DNA from: an uncultured Ruminococcus sp.
GTDB lineage: Bacteria > Bacillota > Clostridia > Oscillospirales > Ruminococcaceae
Direction of reading: 5' to 3'
Assembly (NCBI RefSeq): GCF_946415235.1
Contig: NZ_CAMKRR010000001.1
Span: 1 to 64,000, forward strand
DNA: 64,000 bases
Both the position numbers and the translations under genes were made by a program. Position 1 is the first letter of the stretch; every line of letters starts with the position of its first letter. This document shows positions 24,642 through 33,018 of this stretch, one piece after another. Under the pieces are notes generated by a model. The model saw only the letters and a list, made by a program, of their open reading frames with translations, was not told the DNA's origin and searched no databases.

Positions 24642-26423
24642 CTATTTGGCTTTTTGGTTCTCGAAAGCGGTTATCATATCAGAAAGGTTCTTAATGAACC
24701 ACTTGATTTGCATTTTCTGTATTTTATCATATTTATTATATTCTTTAAGGCCACTAACGGCTTCATGGATTGTCTTGAGTGCCGTTAGGTCTTCTTCTAC
24801 TATTTGAGAATAGTGTACATCCCTATACAAATCCATAAATAGGGAGCGAATTCGACTTATAGTTTCTGAAGAGCATTTCTTAAGCATAGATATAAAACGA
24901 TTCACATCTATGTTATTAGCAAAACCATTTTTTCTAAGCATTTGTTTGGCAGCACTAGTTAGATTTTTGCAGTATTCTTTTATTGCAATAGGAGAGTAAG
25001 GGAAATCTTCCTGCTCATGCACTCCTGTTAGTGCTTCCTGCATCCTACGTTTAATCTGTTCGAAGTATTCAATACCATCTTTATTGAAAAGTGTATAACC
25101 CGAACTGAATAGAGACTCGAAGTCAATGTTTTCGTCTATCGTTTTTAGACTATCAATCATCGGGTTAGTTATGTTTTCAATATCAAATTCTATTTCGGCA
25201 TCGTATTTAATAGCGACGATATAATTAGCAAGAATTCCATAATCATAATACGGAATAGAGCCGTTCTTTATCTTATCAGGGATATTAGCAAGAGCTTTCT
25301 TTGTTTTTTCTTCCGTGCTAACATGATACTCTCGTATAGCCTGAAGATCCTTGTCTCTTCCTGAATTCCATTTTCCTTTTTTCATATAATCCGTGTAATA
25401 TGAAACCGATTTCTTGATCTCTTCTTCTGAAATGATCTGATAGGCTATGTAGTCATAGCAAAAGCGGAATAAAGGTAAACTGTCATTTACTCCTAAGCTC
25501 CCAGACAAATAGGCTTTTGTATCAAATCTGAGATCTGAACTCTTACTCTGCCTTTGCGTAAATGCGATGACACCATAAAAAATCATTTCCTCTATTTTCT
25601 CATTAACGGTGATGCCATGATCGGAAATAAATTCAAAGATATCTTTGCACTTTTGGCAGCCATAAATAAAAGCTCTCAAATTATATGAATTCAATCTCGT
25701 GAAGACATTGACTATATCATCCGCTTGTGTTTCAGTATTGAATTTACTAAGATAAATACCGAAGTTTCCAATAATGGTTTGTATAGCGGTTTTAAAGTCG
25801 CAGACAAAGCATATTGTATCTCCAACAGTCTTTTCTTTGACTCGTTTGTATGCAATTGCGGATTCGGTATAATATTTTACAGCTTTTCCTTCGCTATTAG
25901 TTCCGTCGTATGTTGTTAGTAGTTCATCTTCATTTGTGATAAGTAGAACTTTGGCATGATCATTTTCGCAAAGATTATTAATGTATCCAAGCAGCTTAGT
26001 AATCTCAATTTGAGTTCTTTCAATATCTTCAAGAATAATGAGCGTATCTGAAAGATTTATGGACTCATATAGCTGTTTCAATGTTTCTTCACTAGGATTC
26101 TCAATATCGAAACCTATTTTGCTTGCTGCTGCATTTAGAAGAGTTTTACCAATTACTTTTGCTGTGTTTTTGGCAGGAGATAGTTTTTTTATAACTGGGT
26201 GAAGTTCAAGGAAAATAGCTTTGCTTATTTCAGTCGTATCAGAAAGGCCGTATAAGGAAACGATTACGCATTTCTTATTTTTCTTTACAAGATAAGGTTT
26301 TAACTCGTTTTTTACATAGTGGCTTTTTCCTGATCCCCATTCGCCGGAAAGCATAATAGCTCTACCGGTAATATCATTTTTTAGATAATTGAGTAAAAAG
26401 CTATTAAGCTCGTCGTAAGTCAT
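24642..26423 (-). CDS. KAP-like P-loop NTPase inserted in the hsd operon
   Basis: This 593-aa ATPase has Walker A LSGEWGSGKSHYV at residues 25-37 and Walker B LIILEDIERTQ near 148, followed by LLITNEDEL. The GEWGSGKS form and following LYGLSDTTEISKAIF suggest the KAP family or a close relative. No membrane segments are seen. The C-terminal 350 residues are helical and unrecognised. It starts inside the hsdS stop codon (TAATG) and precedes hsdR, the same slot in which the anticodon nuclease PrrC occurs in some type I systems. It is not PrrC by motif. A backup defence role is inference. Confidence 0.75.
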   Translation of the reverse strand: MTYDELNSFLLNYLKNDITGRAIMLSGEWGSGKSHYVKNELKPYLVKKNKKCVIVSLYGLSDTTEISKAIFLELHPVIKKLSPAKNTAKVIGKTLLNAAASKIGFDIENPSEETLKQLYESINLSDTLIILEDIERTQIEITKLLGYINNLCENDHAKVLLITNEDELLTTYDGTNSEGKAVKYYTESAIAYKRVKEKTVGDTICFVCDFKTAIQTIIGNFGIYLSKFNTETQADDIVNVFTRLNSYNLRAFIYGCQKCKDIFEFISDHGITVNEKIEEMIFYGVIAFTQRQSKSSDLRFDTKAYLSGSLGVNDSLPLFRFCYDYIAYQIISEEEIKKSVSYYTDYMKKGKWNSGRDKDLQAIREYHVSTEEKTKKALANIPDKIKNGSIPYYDYGILANYIVAIKYDAEIEFDIENITNPMIDSLKTIDENIDFESLFSSGYTLFNKDGIEYFEQIKRRMQEALTGVHEQEDFPYSPIAIKEYCKNLTSAAKQMLRKNGFANNIDVNRFISMLKKCSSETISRIRSLFMDLYRDVHYSQIVEEDLTALKTIHEAVSGLKEYNKYDKIQKMQIKWFIKNLSDMITAFENQKAK

Positions 26424-27544
26424 TATTCTTCACACTCCTCCAAAGAGCCTTTAATAAGAATCGGGCAAATATCTTTTATCTGTGATTTGAGACGTTCATT
26501 TATTTGCTTACGCATATTATATACGGTGAATATTTCAGCAATTGCTTTCTGTATAGATATGTCAGGAATAGGAATTTTGACTTCTTGCATCTCATAAAAA
26601 TCAAATGTGTCCCTTACAGAACCTGAAGCATAAAATAAAGTACTACGCTGAAATTCTTTTCGACTAAACCACATCATAAGATAATCTGGAATCAGTTGAT
26701 CTTTATCTTTTACTTCAAATACTGTATACATTGGAGATATAATACAGTCTTTATCTCGCAATAAGGCTATTGAGCCAAGATTGATTCTTGAAGGATTATA
26801 TGCAAATTGTCCTGTCCTTACAATCTTATAATTATGAAGATCAATGCCTGTCATATTAGCTTTTGTTTCATCAAATGTACTTGTGCTGTTGACGCCTTGT
26901 ACTAAGCCGACTTCGAGATTAGTATTTCGTTTATTAGATTCGGATATGTAGGCTCCGATTTTGGAGCATGGCATTTTTCTCCGCAAATCCTCGATATAAG
27001 CATCACAAACGAGCTTCAAATCCTCCAGCCCGCGTTCATAGCTCTGCTGATTAGCAATCATTGCATTATAAATAGCTACATATTTTTGCTGAACAGAGAG
27101 TGGCGGGAGTTCCATATCGACATCACATAAGTCATCCCAATTATAGAACTCTGTGGAACTGCCCCATGAGTTTGTGATGACATATCTATCAAACTCCGGA
27201 CGATTGAAAAACATATATAGCCATTCCGGAAGAATGTACTTTTTTCCATATTCGCTGATTCGGAATACAACATAATCCTCTGTGCATATAATAGTAGAAT
27301 CCGTGTCGTTATAAGTTACACTGAATTTGCTGCCATTTCGTGAAGTACGGTGATTGAAAAAGAAAACTCCCGGCTCAACAATTTGAAATTTACTGAGGTC
27401 ACGATTGTTCAGATCCGCTTTTGTTGGCATCATCTGTTTTGATGTGTTGACACCTCTAACTTCATCTACACCGTACCGAAGATCACTATTTCTGATTTCA
27501 AGAAGTTCAATATACTTTCCGAGCTTTTCCTTAATCAATGCCAT
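26423..27544 (-). CDS. hsdS: Type I restriction enzyme specificity subunit
   Basis: This 373-aa subunit determines the DNA target. Two target-recognition domains are each followed by helical spacer regions. The repeated halves are visible as IELLEIRNSDLRYGVDEVRG near the start and KIGAYISESNKRNTNLEVG in the middle, and LPPLSVQQKYVAIYNAMIAN and IPIPDISIQKAIAEIFTVYN at the helix starts. The ATG at 27544 lies within the end of hsdM (14-bp overlap) and is preceded by AGGGGG. It overlaps the next gene by one base. Confidence 0.92.
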   Translation of the reverse strand: MALIKEKLGKYIELLEIRNSDLRYGVDEVRGVNTSKQMMPTKADLNNRDLSKFQIVEPGVFFFNHRTSRNGSKFSVTYNDTDSTIICTEDYVVFRISEYGKKYILPEWLYMFFNRPEFDRYVITNSWGSSTEFYNWDDLCDVDMELPPLSVQQKYVAIYNAMIANQQSYERGLEDLKLVCDAYIEDLRRKMPCSKIGAYISESNKRNTNLEVGLVQGVNSTSTFDETKANMTGIDLHNYKIVRTGQFAYNPSRINLGSIALLRDKDCIISPMYTVFEVKDKDQLIPDYLMMWFSRKEFQRSTLFYASGSVRDTFDFYEMQEVKIPIPDISIQKAIAEIFTVYNMRKQINERLKSQIKDICPILIKGSLEECEE

Positions 27545-29171
27545 AACCAATCCCCCTGAATGCCTCTGCCAGCATCTGCTGAGACTTCTTTTCCTCAATC
27601 ATCACAGCACGCATTTCGTCCTGAATTCGCCTCATTTCTGCTTCATAGTCAATTTCCAGATCATGGTCAATAAACTCAATGTACTTGCTCGGCGTAAGTG
27701 CGAAATTACATGATTCTATCGTATTAACATTGTTCTGCTTTTCCTCGGGAGAAAGATCTTTGTTCCAAACCTTAACAGAGCGGTACAGCTCAGGAACAGC
27801 ATAATTTGCCCCGTCAGTACCAACATTCTGCCAAGTGTGGTAAATTTCAGCAGCCTTCTTAATCTGTTCTTCGTCGAGACGAACTTTCTTTTTCTGTTCG
27901 CCCTTTACGGCATTTTCAGTCCAAGTTCGCAAATCCATAAACAAAACTTCGCCGGAACGGTTGCGGAGCTCGCGGCCATGATAGTTTCCACCTTTTTTAT
28001 CCTGATTAAGTATCCAGAGCGTTACACTGATATCTGTCGTAATAAATAGCTCACGAGGGAGAATGATAATTGCTTCAACTTTATCGTTCTCAATCAGTTT
28101 TTGACGAATATTCTGAGCAACATCGTCGTTTAAGGCACCGTTGGCAAGAAGGAAGCCAGCAACGCCTTTAGACTTCAAATGAGAAAGAATATGAAGAATC
28201 CATGCATAGTTGGCGTTACTATCCGGCGGCGTTGAATAATCTGCCCAACGAGCATCATTTTCAAGTGCGCTATCATACCAGCTCTTCAGATTGAAAGGCG
28301 GATTAGCCATTATGTAGTCAAAATTGATTCCCTTATGAAGGTCGTGCGTAAATGTGGAGTCAGCTTCGTCGCCGAGATTATGGCTAAGGCCGCGGAGGGC
28401 GAGATTCATTTTTGCAAGACGATAAGTGGCAGGCTCTTTCTCCTGACCATAGATATTGATACGGCTAATATCGCCTTGTTTTGACTTAATCAAATCTGCG
28501 CTCTGGATAAACATACCGCCGGAACCGCAGCAGGGATCATAGAGCGTACCATCAAATGGCTCTATCATAGCTGCGATAAGCTGAACGACATCGTGAGGCG
28601 TGTAGTATTCGCCCTCTTCTTTGGTTGCGTTTACGGCAAATTCCTTTAGAAAGTATTCATAAACTCGTCCAATAAGGTCTTTTTCTTCGCCGAATGCCTT
28701 ATGGCTGATTTTATTAACTTCGTCAACAACCTTTTTAATATCGTTAGGAGCAAGGTTTCTTGAAGTAAACGTACCCTCAATAAAACAGCCCTTAAGCTGC
28801 TTATTTGTCGCCGCAATACTGCTCAAAGCAGTATCAAGTGCAACATTTAGCTGCGGAGCAGGGGTATTTATAATAGTAGACCATCTTGCCTCTACGGGGA
28901 GATAATATGTACCGTCGGTAAAAGTGGCGTCCTCGAAGAATGCCGCCTGGATATCAGGATCATCAGGATCAAGTTCTTCTTCAATAAGTTTCTGACGCAG
29001 TTTCTCTATACCATCATCAAATTTTTCACCGATGAAGCGTAGGAAGACTAAAGTCAGCATCATATCACGCTTTTCAAAGAATGAACCTGAGTTCCTAGCC
29101 TGACGAAGATGATCGCGGCATTTAAAAAGTATATTTTCAAGATTTATAGTTTCTTCTTTTTTCTTTGCCAT
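27531..29171 (-). CDS. hsdM: Type I restriction enzyme DNA methyltransferase subunit
   Basis: This 546-aa N6-adenine methyltransferase subunit has an N-terminal helical HsdM_N domain (residues 1-150). The S-adenosylmethionine motif DPCCGSGGMFIQSADL and catalytic NPPF (YIMANPPFNLKSW) follow. It would modify host DNA together with HsdS. First gene of the hsdM-hsdS-KAP-hsdR operon, with a strong promoter about 100 bp upstream. Confidence 0.95.
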   Translation of the reverse strand: MAKKKEETINLENILFKCRDHLRQARNSGSFFEKRDMMLTLVFLRFIGEKFDDGIEKLRQKLIEEELDPDDPDIQAAFFEDATFTDGTYYLPVEARWSTIINTPAPQLNVALDTALSSIAATNKQLKGCFIEGTFTSRNLAPNDIKKVVDEVNKISHKAFGEEKDLIGRVYEYFLKEFAVNATKEEGEYYTPHDVVQLIAAMIEPFDGTLYDPCCGSGGMFIQSADLIKSKQGDISRINIYGQEKEPATYRLAKMNLALRGLSHNLGDEADSTFTHDLHKGINFDYIMANPPFNLKSWYDSALENDARWADYSTPPDSNANYAWILHILSHLKSKGVAGFLLANGALNDDVAQNIRQKLIENDKVEAIIILPRELFITTDISVTLWILNQDKKGGNYHGRELRNRSGEVLFMDLRTWTENAVKGEQKKKVRLDEEQIKKAAEIYHTWQNVGTDGANYAVPELYRSVKVWNKDLSPEEKQNNVNTIESCNFALTPSKYIEFIDHDLEIDYEAEMRRIQDEMRAVMIEEKKSQQMLAEAFRGIGYGID

Positions 29172-29230
29172 TATTTTTACCTCTTATTCGCATATTTTGT
29201 TATCGGGCGCTTCTACAAGATTATTTGAAT

Positions 29231-29254
29231 GCCATAGCGTCTTTTAGCTATGGC
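29231..29254 (-). promoter_or_regulatory. Inverted repeat at the start of the hsd transcript
   Basis: GCCATAGC (29231-29238) and GCTATGGC (29247-29254) form a perfect 8-bp inverted repeat 13 bp downstream of the -10 box. It is placed as an operator or as a 5' stem of the hsdM mRNA. Confidence 0.55.
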
Positions 29255-29267
29255 TACTATTAGTATT

Positions 29268-29296
29268 ATTATACCATATTTCACCAAAATAATCAA
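29268..29296 (-). promoter_or_regulatory. hsdM: Promoter of the hsd operon
   Basis: On the minus strand, TTGATT (29296-29291) and TATAAT (29273-29268) are 17 bp apart. The spacer sequence is closely similar to that of the STAND NTPase promoter. Confidence 0.8.
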
Positions 29297-29389
29297 GCTT
29301 ACAACTTGCAATTCTATCAATATTTTTAACTCAGGCCACACCCGCACAAGTTCTAATTAAATTTTATCACGAAAAGTAAATCCAAGCTT

Positions 29390-29430
29390 GGTGCATCTGA
29401 GGTGCATTTGGGTGCTATTGGGTGCATTTG
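29390..29430. repeat. Short tandem GGTGCAT repeats near the island end
   Basis: GGTGCAT, GGTGCAT, GGTGCTA and GGTGCAT begin at 29390, 29401, 29411 and 29421, one DNA turn apart. They lie within 200 bp of the ssrA 3' end. They resemble arm-type integrase sites or a degenerate repeat; nothing else is recognised in 29300-29445. Confidence 0.45.
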
Positions 29431-29449
29431 TTTTTTTGTTGTAATAAAA

Positions 29450-29480
29450 AATCGGATCAGCATATTCATACTGTCCGATT
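29450..29480 (-). terminator. Second hairpin downstream of ssrA
   Basis: AATCGGA (29450-29456) and TCCGATT (29474-29480) with inner CAG/CTG form a stem. It is followed on the minus strand by a T-rich run, so it would act as a terminator for leftward transcription. Confidence 0.6.
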
Positions 29481-29510
29481 ATTATTCTTATTATTTTTAA
29501 GGCTATAAGA

Positions 29511-29535
29511 AAAACACCCCTATAAATAGCGGTGC
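29511..29535 (-). terminator. ssrA terminator
   Basis: CACCGCTA pairs with TAGGGGTG (one mismatch) in the minus-strand transcript and is followed by TTTTTC. It lies about 50 bp after the tmRNA 3' end. Confidence 0.65.
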
Positions 29536-29558
29536 TTTTCTACGGGTACTACAAAGTT

Positions 29559-29578
29559 TTGTCTCATTTGTGAGTACC
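29559..29578 (-). repeat. Right copy of the 20-bp inverted repeat (partner 2254-2273)
   Basis: This sequence equals the reverse complement of 2254-2273 except at one base. It ends 6 bp before the tmRNA 3' end, at the probable edge of the island. Confidence 0.55.
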
Positions 29579-29583
29579 AAATA

Positions 29584-29953
29584 TGGTGGAGGCGAGGGGA
29601 ATTGAACCCCTGTCCGAAAATCCGTTCATGCAACTTTCTACGAGCGTATTTTACCTATTATGATTCCCTGTGTCGGCCGCCGATAAACGGGCTGAGGTCA
29701 CAGGTAGTCCGTATACAACTGACGGACACGGACACTTCCGACAGTCGTTCACCGCTCATCGATGCCCAAGCGAGAGCCGCGGTACTCCCTCGGTGGACAG
29801 AAGCTGACTTAAGCAGCTACCAGTTCGCTATTTCTAGAAACTGTAATGTTATTTCTTGCGTTTATATTTAAACGTGGCGCAGGTTATGGAGATCACGCCA
29901 TTCTCCGCTCGCTTATCACACTTCGAGACCCCCGTCGAAACCTTTACGCCCCC
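29584..29953 (-). ncRNA. ssrA: Transfer-messenger RNA
   Basis: The 5' end GGGGGCG (from 29953) pairs with CGCCTCC before an encoded CCA (ending at 29584), giving the tRNA-like acceptor stem. The T arm GGGGTTCAATTCCCC is visible at the 3' end. A reading frame ending at the stop 29809-29811 gives the degradation tag ARNNITVSRNSELVAA if it resumes at the GCA at 29859. The resume codon is inferred. It rescues stalled ribosomes with SmpB, whose gene lies 1.8 kb upstream. The 3' end faces the accessory island, a common integration target. Confidence 0.95.
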
Positions 29954-30000
29954 ATATTGTGAGGGAGTGAGGTGGGGAGCTGAAAAGTGCTCCGAATAAT

Positions 30001-30029
30001 ATTATACAATGTTTGCAGCCGTTTGTCAA
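30001..30029 (-). promoter_or_regulatory. ssrA: ssrA promoter
   Basis: On the minus strand, TTGACA (30029-30024) and TATAAT (30006-30001) are separated by 17 bp, a near-perfect sigma-A promoter. Confidence 0.85.
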
Positions 30030-30042
30030 CTGCAAACATTGT
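30006..30042 (-). terminator. 13-bp inverted repeat overlapping the ssrA promoter
   Basis: ACAATGTTTGCAG (30006-30018) and CTGCAAACATTGT (30030-30042) are exact reverse complements with an 11-bp spacer holding the ssrA -35 box. It sits directly downstream of the S66 peptidase gene, so it can serve as its terminator hairpin, although only a weak T-rich stretch follows. It could also be an operator. Confidence 0.6.
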
Positions 30043-30051
30043 CGTTATCTG

Positions 30052-31173
30052 CTATAGCAGGGTGATTTCCTGTTTGTATGCGTCAACATGAGCCACAGCT
30101 CCGTATGGGAGTATCGCTCTCGGTGATGAATGGCCGAAGTTCACATTATAAAGTATGGGGAGCTCACTGTTATTGACGATATCGCGCCATACAGACTTGT
30201 ATTCCTCGTAGTATCTCTCATTCATTGGCTTTCCGACTATTATTCCGCATATGTTGTCGAAAACGCCCTCTTTTTTCAGAGTGCCGAGGTATTCCGCAAG
30301 CATTTCGGGAGTCGGCATTACTTCACTTGTCTCCGCGAATAGTATCCTGCCCTTCCATTCTTCGGCAGCAGGGAAGATGCTGTATCTTCTTGTAATTTCT
30401 GCCTGCTTTGCGAAGTCCTCTTTGAGCTGAGGGCATTTCTCGAATTCCTCGGAGAGCATATCGCCGAAGCTTTCGATATTGTCCGTCATGAGCATTTCTC
30501 CCATGCTGTCGATACAGCCGCCGAGAAGCTCACCTTCAAATACGGGCCTGCCCTGCAAAAGCTCATAGCCGTGCTCTTCCCTGTGAGAAACAGGCATAGT
30601 TCCAACAGCAGCTGCGGAGAAGTCTGTCCTCTCCTCGTACCATACGTCGGAGGGAGTTATCTTCCTGCCGTGATAGGGTGCAAAGCAGCTCTCAAACTGC
30701 GCCTTTGAATATGGGAGCATATCACCCGAAAGCTCTGCGAGGTCGCACATGAAAGCCTGACCGTAGAAGGTCTGCAAGCCCAGCCTGCGGAACATGAAGT
30801 GGTTATTGGTGGTATCCGAAAAGCCGAGGAAGAACTTGGGGTGCTCCTTTACGGCGTTTTTGAACTCCTCGTCCTCCATGAGATACGGGAAAGTGCGGAA
30901 TGTTTCTATACCGCCGATAGCGCAGATGATACCCTTTACCGATTCGTCGAGAAAAGCGGCTTTCAGGTCTGCGGCGCGGGCTTCGGGGTGAGACATGATA
31001 TATTCATTTCCCATGAGGGCGTGTTCTGTGAAAACGGGTTCAAGACCGAATTCGCGGAGCTTTTTTATGCCCAGCTCTTTTTCGTGAGCGCAGTACGGTT
31101 CACCGAGTATACCGCTTGAAAGACATATTACAGCGACCTTATCGCCCTTTTTCAATGGCTGTGGGTATATCAT
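30052..31173 (-). CDS. Peptidase S66 family (LD-carboxypeptidase / MccF-like)
   Basis: This 373-aa protein matches the S66 serine peptidase fold. The N-terminal part has GDKVAVICLSSG, VKGIICAIGGIETFR (nucleophile elbow region) and FLGFSDTTNNHFMF. The C-terminal part has GELLGGCIDSM, RILFAETSE and the final FGHSSPRAILPYG with the catalytic His. The length fits the MccF subfamily, which cleaves acyl-sulfamoyl adenylates such as microcin C, rather than the 300-aa murein LD-carboxypeptidases. It is third in the smpB-lipoprotein-S66 gene run. Confidence 0.85.
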   Translation of the reverse strand: MIYPQPLKKGDKVAVICLSSGILGEPYCAHEKELGIKKLREFGLEPVFTEHALMGNEYIMSHPEARAADLKAAFLDESVKGIICAIGGIETFRTFPYLMEDEEFKNAVKEHPKFFLGFSDTTNNHFMFRRLGLQTFYGQAFMCDLAELSGDMLPYSKAQFESCFAPYHGRKITPSDVWYEERTDFSAAAVGTMPVSHREEHGYELLQGRPVFEGELLGGCIDSMGEMLMTDNIESFGDMLSEEFEKCPQLKEDFAKQAEITRRYSIFPAAEEWKGRILFAETSEVMPTPEMLAEYLGTLKKEGVFDNICGIIVGKPMNERYYEEYKSVWRDIVNNSELPILYNVNFGHSSPRAILPYGAVAHVDAYKQEITLL

Positions 31174-31188
31174 AGGGAAGCCCCTCCA

Positions 31189-31737
31189 TTAGCAGAAAAT
31201 CTTGATAGATCTTATTTTGTCACCGTTAAAACTGAATACGACCTGTTTATCTGAGTTTTCGCCGTAAATTAATGTTTCTTCTGTTTGGTCAGTCGGTTCT
31301 CCATAGGCTTGAAGAATATCATCTTTGAATGAGTCATAACCGATATCGCAGATACTGAAATCGCTGCTTGGAACATCATTGTCAATGTATAATCCGTGCA
31401 GCTCGTTGTTTGCGGAGAGGTCAGCAAAGCCTATATTCTTTTCTTTGTAGTATAGCTTATATAGTGCTATATCAGTTCCTTCATAAGGGATAGGCTCAGC
31501 CGCAGTATAATCATCTGAGAGCAAGTCGAATGACGAAGGTAATGAGAGCTTTTCGCCGTAAAGGATAACATTATCAAGCATTTTGAGAACAATATCCTGT
31601 TTATCAGCAGAAGTTGTCCCGATTATTTCAGATGTAGTATCAATATTGCTGTTATTTGCAGACGGCTTTATATCTTGTCCGCAACCGACCGATAATGCAG
31701 CAGTTGCGATAAATATTGTTAGAAAAGATTTTCTCAT
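31189..31737 (-). CDS. Small lipoprotein
   Basis: This 182-aa protein has a signal peptide ending in a lipobox (AALSVGCGQ, Cys19), then a Ser/Thr/Asn-rich linker, then a globular part with the strand pattern YDSFKDDILQAYGEP and VVFSFNGDKIRSIKIF. This resembles small BLIP/SmpA-like lipoprotein folds. It would be anchored outside the membrane. No specific function is evident. It lies 15 bp before the S66 peptidase gene in the same operon. Confidence 0.75.
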   Translation of the reverse strand: MRKSFLTIFIATAALSVGCGQDIKPSANNSNIDTTSEIIGTTSADKQDIVLKMLDNVILYGEKLSLPSSFDLLSDDYTAAEPIPYEGTDIALYKLYYKEKNIGFADLSANNELHGLYIDNDVPSSDFSICDIGYDSFKDDILQAYGEPTDQTEETLIYGENSDKQVVFSFNGDKIRSIKIFC

Positions 31738-31763
31738 AAAAAATATTGCCTCGCAGAAATTCG

Positions 31764-32228
31764 TTACTTATTGCGTGATTTGAGATTGCGGTCTATTTCG
31801 CGGTTGGCGTCGCGCTTTGCGATGTCGGCGCGCTTGTCGTAGAGCTTTTTGCCCTTGCAGAGTCCCAGCTGCATTTTAACTCTTGAGTCCTTGAAGTAAA
31901 GGCTCAGGGGGATAAGTGAAAGTCCCTCCTGCTTAAGTGTTCCGTATAATTTATTTATCTCGCGCTTGTGCATGAGGAGCTTTCTGACTCTCATGGGATC
32001 GCGGTTGAAGATATTGCCTTTCTCGTAAGGGGAGATATGCATACCGCGGACGAAGAGCTCGCCCTTGTCGATAGAGCACCATGAGTCCTTGAGGTTCACG
32101 CCGCCCTGACGGATGGATTTTACCTCTGTTCCCACGAGCTCGATGCCTGCCTCGTAGGATTCAAGCACGAAATAATCATGTCGTGCCTTGCGGTTTTCGG
32201 CAATAGTTTTAGTACCTTTTGAGCGCAT
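31764..32228 (-). CDS. smpB: SsrA-binding protein SmpB
   Basis: This 154-aa protein is full-length Smp[21 protein letters not shown] at the start, [18 protein letters not shown], then [10 protein letters not shown], and a basic tail ending in [15 protein letters not shown]. It binds the tRNA-like part of tmRNA and positions it in the stalled ribosome. The start after AGGAGATGATAAT was chosen over an upstream in-frame codon. The gene is linked to ssrA on the same strand, 1.8 kb away. Confidence 0.97.
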   Translation of the reverse strand: MRSKGTKTIAENRKARHDYFVLESYEAGIELVGTEVKSIRQGGVNLKDSWCSIDKGELFVRGMHISPYEKGNIFNRDPMRVRKLLMHKREINKLYGTLKQEGLSLIPLSLYFKDSRVKMQLGLCKGKKLYDKRADIAKRDANREIDRNLKSRNK

Positions 32229-32252
32229 ATTATCATCTCCTGTCTGTAAAAA

Positions 32253-32281
32253 ATTATACACTATCCCGCACCAAATGTCAA
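32253..32281 (-). promoter_or_regulatory. smpB: smpB promoter
   Basis: Minus-strand TTGACA (32281-32276) and TATAAT (32258-32253) with 17-bp spacing. Confidence 0.85.
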
Positions 32282-32292
32282 CAGCGGGGATA

Positions 32293-32321
32293 TTGCAAAA
32301 CCACGGGAATCATGGTATAAT
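32293..32321 (+). promoter_or_regulatory. Divergent promoter for the small coiled-coil gene
   Basis: TTGCAA (32293-32298) and TATAAT (32316-32321) with 17-bp spacing, back to back with the smpB promoter. Confidence 0.75.
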
Positions 32322-32357
32322 GTATATGAAAAGGTCAGATAACAGGGGAGGAAAGCC

Positions 32358-32645
32358 ATGAACAGACTGATAATAAGGCTCTTGGAGCTGATAGTGAGTG
32401 CGATACACGGATTTGTAAGATACGCTGCGGATGAAAGGCGTGAAAAGCGGGGCGAGCCCATGAGGAACGATCAGTATTACGGCAGTATCAGCGGTAATCG
32501 TTCCCTTGATTACATCACCGAGCTCCGCGAGGATATGGAGGAAATAAAACGTGCCCGTGAGAGCATGGAACAGCAGCAGCGCGAAAAGTACGTTTTCAGC
32601 GACAGTCGGGCTGATATGGACGATATTTATTCGGACAGGAAATAA
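32358..32645 (+). CDS. Small charged helical protein
   Basis: This 95-aa protein is not recognised. An N-terminal amphipathic segment ([16 protein letters not shown]) may associate with the membrane. The rest is highly charged with a short coiled coil ([19 protein letters not shown]) and an acidic tail. GGGGAGG precedes the ATG, and a clear promoter and terminator show an independent transcription unit. Confidence 0.7.
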
Positions 32646-32691
32646 AAGCACCGGGCGGCTGACCGTTCGCCGTGTTACAATACGATAATTA

Positions 32692-32731
32692 AAGTCTGAG
32701 AGCAGTAAAAGCTGCTTTCGGACTTTTTTGT
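32692..32731 (+). terminator. Terminator
   Basis: AGTCTGAGAGCAG and CTGCTTTCGGACT pair (with two G-T pairs) around AAAA-containing loop, followed by TTTTTT. The right arm plus T run is repeated at 41061-41078. Confidence 0.8.
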
Positions 32732-32852
32732 TTCCGGATGAAGAATATGAACTGAAATGTCAATATTATGATTATTTTAAAAATATTATGCGGTAATTTA
32801 TACAAAAGGTAACACGATATGTGTTTTGTCCACCTAATCTTCAAAAAATCGG

Positions 32853-32881
32853 TTGAACAAATCATAATGTAATGGTAAAAT
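32853..32881 (+). promoter_or_regulatory. Promoter candidate for the GH43/CE1 gene
   Basis: TTGAAC (32853-32858) and TAAAAT (32876-32881) with 17-bp spacing, 138 bp before the start codon. The AT-rich gap 32732-33018 holds no gene. Confidence 0.55.
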
Positions 32882-33018
32882 AAACAAGGAATAGTGTTGA
32901 AATAGGTGTCAATATGTCGAAATGCTCAAAAAGATACACATTGAGCATGAAAATTCATTTGTGTTAACAGGGGATATGTCAGACAAACATGATGAAAAAG
33001 AATTCAGGAGGTATTAAA

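Noticed and set aside
24642-26423. PrrC anticodon nuclease
   Set aside because: Position fits, but the P-loop is KAP-like rather than ABC-like and the PrrC C-terminal nuclease pattern was not seen.
29390-29430. CRISPR-like or coding repeat at the island edge
   Set aside because: Units of 10-11 bp with no spacers and no open frame; better described as short tandem repeats.
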